Shown piece by piece: positions 15,245-20,695 of a DNA stretch of 20,695 bases. The notes beneath the pieces were generated by a model. That model was not told the DNA's origin and made no database searches. It saw nothing but the letters and a program-made list of their open reading frames with translations. Both the position numbers and the translations under genes were made by a program. Source of the stretch: Bacteroidota bacterium (GTDB lineage Bacteria > Bacteroidota > Bacteroidia > Chitinophagales > UBA10324); contig DMRR01000148.1 of the NCBI GenBank assembly GCA_003455275.1, positions 4,191-24,885 of the forward strand. Direction: 5' to 3'. How positions within the stretch are numbered: the stretch's first letter is position 1; each line of letters begins with the position of its first letter.

Positions 15245-16123
15245 TTACAAATAGATAAGCAGGAAAAGAAAAGCAATCCATAAGACCAATATTCCCTGAA
15301 TAAAAAAATCTTTCCATAAAATTTCAATTGGCTCTCCGGATTTTTTTTGAATGAAAATCAGATAAAGAAATCTGAGCATGCCGGCTAATACAAAAACAGA
15401 ACTCAGGAAGAGCTTGTCTGTTTTGAATCTTGTGGTTACTTCACCCGAAACCGAGTAAACTACATAACACCCCACGAGCATAAATGCAAAAAATACAATG
15501 ATGAAATTCAGGAGTTTTAAATTGTAGATCTGAGCAACTTTTCTTACTGAAATTTTTCTTTCTGTAAAAAGCAGAACATCTCCCCTTCTTTTTGCCAGGA
15601 TTAAAAACAAGGCCAGTAAAAAAGTAAGAACATTGAGCCACCACGAAACTGGTATATTTCCAATGGCTCCTCCTGATTGAACACGAATCACAAAACCACT
15701 TGCAATCAAGGAAACTTCCAGATAAGGAATCTGTTTAAATCCAAGCCCATTATAGATCCCATTAATAATTGCATAGCACAACAGAAAAATCAAAAACTGC
15801 GACGGCAAGAAAAATGAAATTGAAACCGAAACAATAAAACAGATAAGCGAAATGCTTTTTGCCTGAGTAACTGTGATCGCCGCTGCAGAAATAGGTCTGT
15901 ATTTTTTTTGAGGATGATTTGCATCTTCTTCCTTGTCATAAATATCATTGAGGATATAAACTGCAGATGACATGAAACAAAAAGAAATAAAGCCATAAAA
16001 TGTTTCGGTTAATAATGAATGCTCCAGAAATCGTTTAGCAAAAAACATCGGTAAAAAGAGAAACAAATTTTTTACCCAGTGATCAATTCTGATCAGCTTC
16101 ACATACCATAAAATATTTTTCAT
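15245..16123 (-). CDS. UbiA-family prenyltransferase (polyprenyl-phosphate phosphoribosyltransferase type)
   Basis: This 292-residue inner-membrane protein has about 8-9 helices. It starts MKNILWYVKLIRIDHWVKN, matching the R-x-x-x-W-V-K-N entry of decaprenyl-phosphate phosphoribosyltransferases. The first Asp-rich motif NDIYDKEED (59-67) is followed by NHPQKKYRPISA, also typical of that subgroup. AKRRGDVLLFTE is the second cytoplasmic conserved region. The characterised mycobacterial member transfers phosphoribose from PRPP to decaprenyl phosphate. In a Bacteroidota the lipid and downstream glycan are unknown. The frame opens at a TTG (16171), but the ATG at 16123 fits the family N-terminus. 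A TACTTTTG box lies 9 nt upstream of that ATG. It converges with the HAD-IB gene. Confidence 0.87.
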   Translation of the reverse strand: MKNILWYVKLIRIDHWVKNLFLFLPMFFAKRFLEHSLLTETFYGFISFCFMSSAVYILNDIYDKEEDANHPQKKYRPISAAAITVTQAKSISLICFIVSVSISFFLPSQFLIFLLCYAIINGIYNGLGFKQIPYLEVSLIASGFVIRVQSGGAIGNIPVSWWLNVLTFLLALFLILAKRRGDVLLFTERKISVRKVAQIYNLKLLNFIIVFFAFMLVGCYVVYSVSGEVTTRFKTDKLFLSSVFVLAGMLRFLYLIFIQKKSGEPIEILWKDFFIQGILVLWIAFLFLLIYL

Positions 16124-16132
16124 TCCCTGATT

Positions 16133-16140
16133 CAAAAGTA
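16133..16140 (-). promoter_or_regulatory. Consensus -7 box upstream of the UbiA gene
   Basis: The minus strand reads TACTTTTG, a perfect TAnnTTTG match, and ends 9 nt before the ATG at 16123. It supports that ATG over the upstream TTG at 16171 and implies a leader of only a few nucleotides. No good -33 TTG is seen at 19-21 bp. Confidence 0.4.
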
Positions 16141-16234
16141 AATGCTGTATTGACTTTGAATAATTCACCAACGGCAGTCCTATCTCTTCTGAAATCTACT
16201 ACTTTGGCAGCCCATTCATTCTACCAAACCAGTT

Positions 16235-17893
16235 ATGAGAAGAATTTTTCTCATCACAATTTTTTTACTGAAGGGTATTTGTGGTTTCGCCCAGGCGAAT
16301 GTTATTCATACTCATATTGCATGCAGCATAGCTGATTCAATTGGCATTGCAGTTTTTATACATTACCCTGACAGCGCACGGTTTGATACATGCGGCGCTC
16401 CTGTTGCGATAATTATTCCGGGGGGAAGAATGCCAATTGGTATTTATCCAACCTACCCTGCCCTCCTTCCTAAATATGGAGTAATTGAGGTCTTCCTGAA
16501 TTTTCCCGGAGCCACCAATCAGGGAAATTTCAATAGTGGTGGGCACTATGATTTACGCGGGCCAAATTGCATTGAAGCGCTTAAATCAGTTGCACAGTTT
16601 TGCATGGGTTTAGATACAACCATCAGCGGTGATTACCTGGGCGATTTAATTCCTGTTACTGTTGATTATGATAATGTTGGATTTATGGGCGGCTCAAATG
16701 GTGGGAATATTTCAATTGTAACCGAAGGAATGTATGCACAAGATTTACCCGGGTTAAAATGGATTACAAATTGGGAATCGCCGGTCGGTGATGGGACCTT
16801 GCTTGCTGATATGGGAAATGTAAATACAGGCTTCAATTCCACTCAAAATATTTCTTATAACGATACAACCGGAGCATTTGATTTTTCGAAACTCAGATAT
16901 TGCGATACACTCTATACTCATCATGAATATTCTCTTCTGGATACTATGGCCGGTTTTTATTTTGATAACAATAGCAATGGATTGCCCGGCGACTCAGTTG
17001 ATTTTCCCCTTGAACCTCTGATGTATGATACCGGAGTAGCCAAGCGTTCATACTATAGTCACTGTGTGTTGCAGCATGGTTACGCCATGGGGATCATTCC
17101 CGTTATAAAACCTTACTACATTCCAAGTATTCAGGAATCAATGTCGTTTTGGAAATACCGGAATGGAATCAACTGGATTGATTCTGTAATTGCTAAAAAT
17201 CCCGATCTCATGTTTATTGCTTCCGGCCGCAATCATGATCACTATATACATACACCGGATCATCCGGGCATTTTAAATCAGTATCAAAAATTTGTAACGG
17301 GTGGTCAGCATTTTGTCCGGATCAACCCTGATAAGTCTTACCTTGAATATGTACTTGATTCAGTGTATCCGGGATTGCCTGACAATACTTGTTTCACATC
17401 TTACGATCACCTCTCAATCAGAAATGTAATGGTGCCGGACAGCGTTGATCAGAAAGATCTTTATACGGCGTCTATTCTTGAGCTGGTGGACCGCGCACAA
17501 CGGCATGATTACCGCCTTCAACTTGATTCAGTTTATGCTACTTGCGATTTATATATTGATACCACACATTATTATGACAATGACCCGGCAGACAGTTACC
17601 AAATTGCTGACTCATCGCAGACTTATAATTTAATTCATTCGCCAGCTCGTAAAAATGAAATTAAACTATTTCCAAATCCGTCATCTGATGTTGCAGTGAT
17701 AACATTACCCGCGTCAGAAAAAATCAGAGTCGAAATTTCTGATTTAACAGGAAGAATAATTTTTTCTGAGAGAACTTTTATTCAGGGTAATCAATTCACA
17801 ATTCAAACAAAATATTTTGGTGAAGGTTTATACCTTGTAAAATTGACCAGTGAAAGTTTTACAAAAATTATAAAGCTGGAAATCGTTCACTGA
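16235..17893 (+). CDS. Secreted alpha/beta-hydrolase-like protein with T9SS sorting domain
   Basis: This 552-residue extracellular or surface protein has a signal peptide (about 1-20, ending GFAQ). The catalytic part looks like an alpha/beta hydrolase. PVAIIIPGG (56-64) resembles the oxyanion-hole strand. VGFMGGSNGG (148-157) is a nucleophile elbow with Ser154. IASGRNHDH (328-336) and GGQHF (356-360) are candidate Asp335 and His359 positions. An insertion before this holds DNNSNGLPGD (244-253), which resembles a calcium-binding loop. The last 80 residues form a type A Por/T9SS C-terminal domain: KLFPNPSSD (477-485), then ISDLTGRII and GLYLVKL. Substrate is unknown; esterase or peptidase activity is possible. 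The ATG at 16235 fits the signal peptide. Its TGA overlaps the 3' end of hpt by 7 bp. Confidence 0.88.
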   Translation: MRRIFLITIFLLKGICGFAQANVIHTHIACSIADSIGIAVFIHYPDSARFDTCGAPVAIIIPGGRMPIGIYPTYPALLPKYGVIEVFLNFPGATNQGNFNSGGHYDLRGPNCIEALKSVAQFCMGLDTTISGDYLGDLIPVTVDYDNVGFMGGSNGGNISIVTEGMYAQDLPGLKWITNWESPVGDGTLLADMGNVNTGFNSTQNISYNDTTGAFDFSKLRYCDTLYTHHEYSLLDTMAGFYFDNNSNGLPGDSVDFPLEPLMYDTGVAKRSYYSHCVLQHGYAMGIIPVIKPYYIPSIQESMSFWKYRNGINWIDSVIAKNPDLMFIASGRNHDHYIHTPDHPGILNQYQKFVTGGQHFVRINPDKSYLEYVLDSVYPGLPDNTCFTSYDHLSIRNVMVPDSVDQKDLYTASILELVDRAQRHDYRLQLDSVYATCDLYIDTTHYYDNDPADSYQIADSSQTYNLIHSPARKNEIKLFPNPSSDVAVITLPASEKIRVEISDLTGRIIFSERTFIQGNQFTIQTKYFGEGLYLVKLTSESFTKIIKLEIVH

Positions 17894-18426
17894 ACCAATT
17901 GATAAATGGAGGGCAGATTTCTTCCATGACCATCGTAATCTAATCCGTATCCAACCAAAAAATCATTTGGAACTTCAAAGCAACTGTAGTCAACTTTTAT
18001 ATCGTGTTTCAAAGCAGCCGGTTTAAACAATAGAGAAGCAATCAATATTTCTTTCGGTTGAAAACTCTTCAGTACCGGCAAAAACTCGCTTAATGTTTTA
18101 CCGGTGTCAACTATGTCTTCCAGGATTATTACGGTTCGGTTTTGAATATTGATATCAAGCCCTACCAGCGTTTTCACTTGTCCTGTCGATTGGGTGCCCT
18201 GATAAGATGCAAGCTTCACAAAAGAAATTTCAGATGGAATGCACACCTGTTTCATCAAATCAGAAGCAAACATGAATGAGCCGTTCAGGATGGCAAGGAA
18301 GAGCGGATCTGTATTTGCAAAACGCTGATTAATTTTTTCTCCCATTGAAAAAATCTGTTGCTGAATTTTTTCAGCGGTGATATAAAGTTTGAATTCCTTG
18401 TCGTGAACTTTCAGCGTGTTTTCCAT
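17887..18426 (-). CDS. hpt: Hypoxanthine phosphoribosyltransferase
   Basis: This 179-residue purine-salvage enzyme couples hypoxanthine or guanine with PRPP to form IMP or GMP in the cytosol. The PRPP-binding motif VIILEDIVDTGKTL lies at 99-112, with the acidic pair Glu103-Asp104. FLAILNGSFMFASDL (43-57) is the usual pyrophosphate-loop region, and VPNDFLVGYGLDYDG is the C-terminal base-binding segment. The frame reaches a TTG at 18459, overlapping the upstream gene's stop. The ATG at 18426 gives the standard length and is chosen, leaving about 29 bp to the glucosaminidase gene upstream, with which it may be co-transcribed. The 3' end overlaps the convergent T9SS gene by 7 bp. Confidence 0.94.
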   Translation of the reverse strand: MENTLKVHDKEFKLYITAEKIQQQIFSMGEKINQRFANTDPLFLAILNGSFMFASDLMKQVCIPSEISFVKLASYQGTQSTGQVKTLVGLDINIQNRTVIILEDIVDTGKTLSEFLPVLKSFQPKEILIASLLFKPAALKHDIKVDYSCFEVPNDFLVGYGLDYDGHGRNLPSIYQLVQ

Positions 18427-18455
18427 TGGCGAAAAATAATCCGGCCTGCCAAATA

Positions 18456-19661
18456 TCAATTCACTTTCAACTTATCACCTGCATGAATTGAATCACCTTG
18501 CAAATTGTTTAACTGCTTTAGTTGATCCACGGTGAGGTTAAAATTTTTTGAAATGGAATATAGTGTATCGCCCTTTTTAACAATGTATATTGAAGATGAA
18601 GAATCCGGATGAAACGCAGTTAACTCCTTCTCCTGAATTTTTTGTTCGGTACGCAGTTTCGGAGGAGAAATTCTGTCGCTTCGCAAATTCAATATCTCAC
18701 CGATTTCCGGTTGGGTTCCCATTTGCATTTTATTTTTCTCATACAAATAGACCAGCTGAATTCCGTGCAGCTGTGAAATTGAGAACATGGTTTCGCCTTC
18801 AACAACTGTGTGATAAGCTATATCACCATTTCTTCGTTTCGGTTGTAGAAAAATTCTGTCTCCGGGCTTCACCTTTGATTTTGAAGTCATGTCGTTATAC
18901 TTCAAAAGTTTTTTCAAACCCATTTCATAAGCATATCCAATTTTCGCAAGCGACTCACCGGATTTCAGATCAATGCACTTCACATTGTTTACATAATACA
19001 CCCGACCGTTCTTCGGGTCAATGTCTTTTTCCGAAACTATTGGATCAGTATCCGGGTCTTGTCCCTGCACCTTACACAAACTCGCGCTGTCATTTGTCAT
19101 GGGATGATTCACAACATAATTTGTATCCAATCCAAGTAAATCATATTGCTGAAGCTGATTGTCTTCAATTGCCTTGATTAGCATCTCTGCATACTGCGGG
19201 TTGGTTGCATAGCCGCATGCCTTCAATCCTTTTGCCCATGCTTTGTAATCTGTAATGTCAAGTTGAAAGAGGCAAGCGTAGCGAGGTTTGTTTTTCAGGA
19301 AATCACTGTGGTCAGTAAATGATTGCTCAGCATTATCATAATGACGGAAACATTCATTCGGTGCATCATCATCGAAGTAATAAGTTTTTCCATTCCAATC
19401 TTCATGGCACTTAATTCCAAAATGATTATTCGCTTCGGTGGCGAGCAAACTATTGCCTGCATTGGTTTCTATAATTCCCTGGGCAAGTGTGATGCTTGCA
19501 GGAACTCCTGCCCGTTTCATTTCGGAAATGGAAATGTCTTTATAAGTATTAATATAATTCTGAACACGCTGCTGATATGTTTCCTGAGCCTTGCAATCAG
19601 ATAAACCAAGAAAAAAAAGCACCGGGCTTATAAAAAAAAGTAAAACATTAACTCTTTTCAT
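18456..19661 (-). CDS. Secreted GH73 glucosaminidase with three LysM modules
   Basis: This 401-residue cell-wall hydrolase has a signal peptide (about 1-25, ending CKAQ). LSDC is not a good lipobox because Asp precedes the Cys. The catalytic domain (about 30-170) is FlgJ/GH73-like: PASITLAQGIIETNAGNS holds the probable catalytic Glu65, followed by NNHFGIKC and the tyrosine-rich C-terminal part ending YATNPQYAEMLIKAI. Three LysM modules follow (about 223-273, 283-326, 358-401). The last is the most canonical (YIVKKGDTLYSISKNF). It probably cuts glucosaminyl bonds in periplasmic peptidoglycan during growth or division. The ATG at 19659-19661 directly precedes the signal peptide. It is upstream of hpt and divergent from the MBL gene. 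Confidence 0.93.
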   Translation of the reverse strand: MKRVNVLLFFISPVLFFLGLSDCKAQETYQQRVQNYINTYKDISISEMKRAGVPASITLAQGIIETNAGNSLLATEANNHFGIKCHEDWNGKTYYFDDDAPNECFRHYDNAEQSFTDHSDFLKNKPRYACLFQLDITDYKAWAKGLKACGYATNPQYAEMLIKAIEDNQLQQYDLLGLDTNYVVNHPMTNDSASLCKVQGQDPDTDPIVSEKDIDPKNGRVYYVNNVKCIDLKSGESLAKIGYAYEMGLKKLLKYNDMTSKSKVKPGDRIFLQPKRRNGDIAYHTVVEGETMFSISQLHGIQLVYLYEKNKMQMGTQPEIGEILNLRSDRISPPKLRTEQKIQEKELTAFHPDSSSSIYIVKKGDTLYSISKNFNLTVDQLKQLNNLQGDSIHAGDKLKVN

Positions 19662-19778
19662 CTTTTAAGGATTAACGCCAATGTTCTGAAAAGATTTTTT
19701 CACATGAAAAATTCAAAACCAACTGTTCTTTATTATGTTGTGCAGAAAAGAAGAAACCTTTTTAGAAAATAAATTTAG

Positions 19779-19788
19779 CGCTTAAGCG
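19779..19788. promoter_or_regulatory. 10-bp perfect palindrome between divergent genes
   Basis: CGCTTAAGCG is a perfect palindrome in the 161-bp AT-rich space between the glucosaminidase and the MBL-fold gene. The surrounding bases (AGCGCTTAAGCGTT) nearly extend it to 14 bp. It could be an operator for a dimeric regulator. No hairpin loop is present, so it is not a terminator. A single copy of this size can occur by chance. Confidence 0.22.
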
Positions 19789-19822
19789 TTCAGTTTTTTT
19801 CAAACACCAAACCACCACTTTC

Positions 19823-20695
19823 ATGAAGCTCACTTATGTAGCCCATGCATCCCTGCTTATTGAATATAAGGAATTAAAAGTGCTCACCGACCCTTGGTTT
19901 AACGGGCCGGCTTATTATAATCAGTGGCATGTGTTTCCAAAACCAGCGGATACTTCTTTCAGCCCCAGTGTAACTCATATTATTCTTACTCACGGTCACG
20001 AAGACCATCTTCATATTCCGACATTGAAGTTGATGAATAAGAATGCAAAAATTTTTTTTCCGTATACATGGAAATCAGGCACAAAGGATTTACTGAAGTC
20101 AATGGGGTTCGAACACATTCAAAAAATTTCTTCTTTCAAAAAAAATAAAACTCGGCGAAGATCTCTTCATGACATTTATCGTGAATGGATTGGATGCCTT
20201 TGTTATCTACGAGTGCGAAGGGAAAGTATTTGTCAATTTAAATGATGCACTGAATGCTTCGCATTGGGCCTTTGTAGAAGTGTTTACAAAAATGATTCGC
20301 AAAAGATGGAAGAAAGTTGACCTGCTTATCTGTGGCCTTGGCGGTGCAAGTTATTTCCCAAATACTGTTCACGCTCCGCAGAAAGATAATTATGAAATAG
20401 CCTTACTGCGCGAACAATTTCTTGCTCATAAATTTTGTGAAATTGTAGAAGAGATAAAGCCAAAAAATGTACTCCCTTTTGTTCCGGGTTTTGCATTATT
20501 AGAACTAGACAAGCAGTGGATTAACAAAACAAAATTTCCGAGAAAGTATTTGAAGAATTATTACAAAGATTTTTTTGACAAGAATTCTGAAATGGAATTC
20601 TTTAACCTGCTTCCGGGTGACAGCATTGAAAACGAAGTTTGGAACAAAACTTCACCATATCATGATCAGGAAATAGATGATAATCTCAGCCACCT
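19823..20695 (+). pseudogene. MBL-fold metallohydrolase, reading frame shifted at an A8 run, 3' end outside window
   Basis: The ATG at 19823 starts a metallo-beta-lactamase-fold hydrolase: MKLTYVAHASLLIEY, then KVLTDPWFNG, then the metal motif THGHEDHLH (HxHxDH, about residues 56-64). The frame is protein-like to about residue 105, then becomes a basic nonsense tail ending at 20245. From position 20145, shifted by +1, the frame continues as clear family sequence (KLGEDLFMTFIVNGLDAFVI, GKVFVNLNDALN, LLICGLGGASYFPNT) and stays open to the window edge. The switch is at eight A's (20138-20145); seven would restore one frame. This is a sequencing indel, a real mutation, or transcriptional slippage. 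Known relatives act on varied substrates, including N-acyl-phospholipids (NAPE-PLD) and, in CMAH, as a Rieske-linked domain; substrate here is unknown. Confidence 0.82.

Noticed and set aside
18590..19177. Plus-strand 195-codon open frame opposite the glucosaminidase gene.
   Set aside because: It lies wholly antisense to the LysM region, which has clear family motifs; the plus frame is Cys/His/Ser-rich with no domain pattern.

Overview
The window comes from a member of the Bacteroidota. It is AT-rich and gene-dense. One secreted protein ends in a type IX secretion (Por) sorting domain, and there is an S46 dipeptidyl-peptidase, a family typical of this phylum. Several genes are preceded by boxes close to the Bacteroidota -7 promoter consensus TAnnTTTG rather than by strong Shine-Dalgarno sequences. 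I can identify 15 or 16 protein genes. I see no tRNA, rRNA, CRISPR array, insertion sequence or phage gene.

Left edge (1-4.7 kb). On the minus strand, a glutamine-hydrolysing asparagine synthase (asnB) reads into the 5' end of a GT4-type glycosyltransferase that runs off the window. This pairing is common in surface-polysaccharide loci. metF (plus) is divergent from asnB and converges on a 460-residue polytopic membrane protein of unknown function (minus).

Middle (4.7-11.8 kb). A secreted protein of about 1100 residues has N-terminal TPRs and about 30 tandem MORN_2/YwqK-type repeats. It converges on an MFS transporter. Next comes the S46 peptidase, whose specificity residue is Gly673 (DPP7-like), followed by a strong intrinsic terminator.

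Right-middle (11.9-16.2 kb). First is a short protein resembling the C-terminal half of a Wzz-type chain-length regulator, then a 53-residue two-helix membrane protein with a recognisable promoter. A tight operon follows: PolB-type 3'-5' exonuclease, two-HKD phospholipase D/cardiolipin-synthase-like protein, and HAD-IB phosphatase resembling PgpC. The HAD gene converges on a UbiA-family prenyltransferase of the decaprenyl-phosphate phosphoribosyltransferase type.

Right (16.2-20.7 kb). A secreted alpha/beta-hydrolase-like protein with a T9SS signal converges on hpt, overlapping it by 7 bp. hpt lies downstream of a secreted GH73 glucosaminidase with three LysM modules. Divergent from the glucosaminidase is an MBL-fold hydrolase whose reading frame changes at an A8 run and which continues past the window end.

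Most of this is housekeeping plus cell-envelope functions: phospholipid and polyprenyl chemistry, peptidoglycan hydrolysis, peptide degradation and surface glycans. I found no defence system or mobile element. The observations most worth following are the broken MBL frame, the Cls-HAD coupling, the long MORN array, and the in-frame stop separating the exonuclease from the PLD protein.
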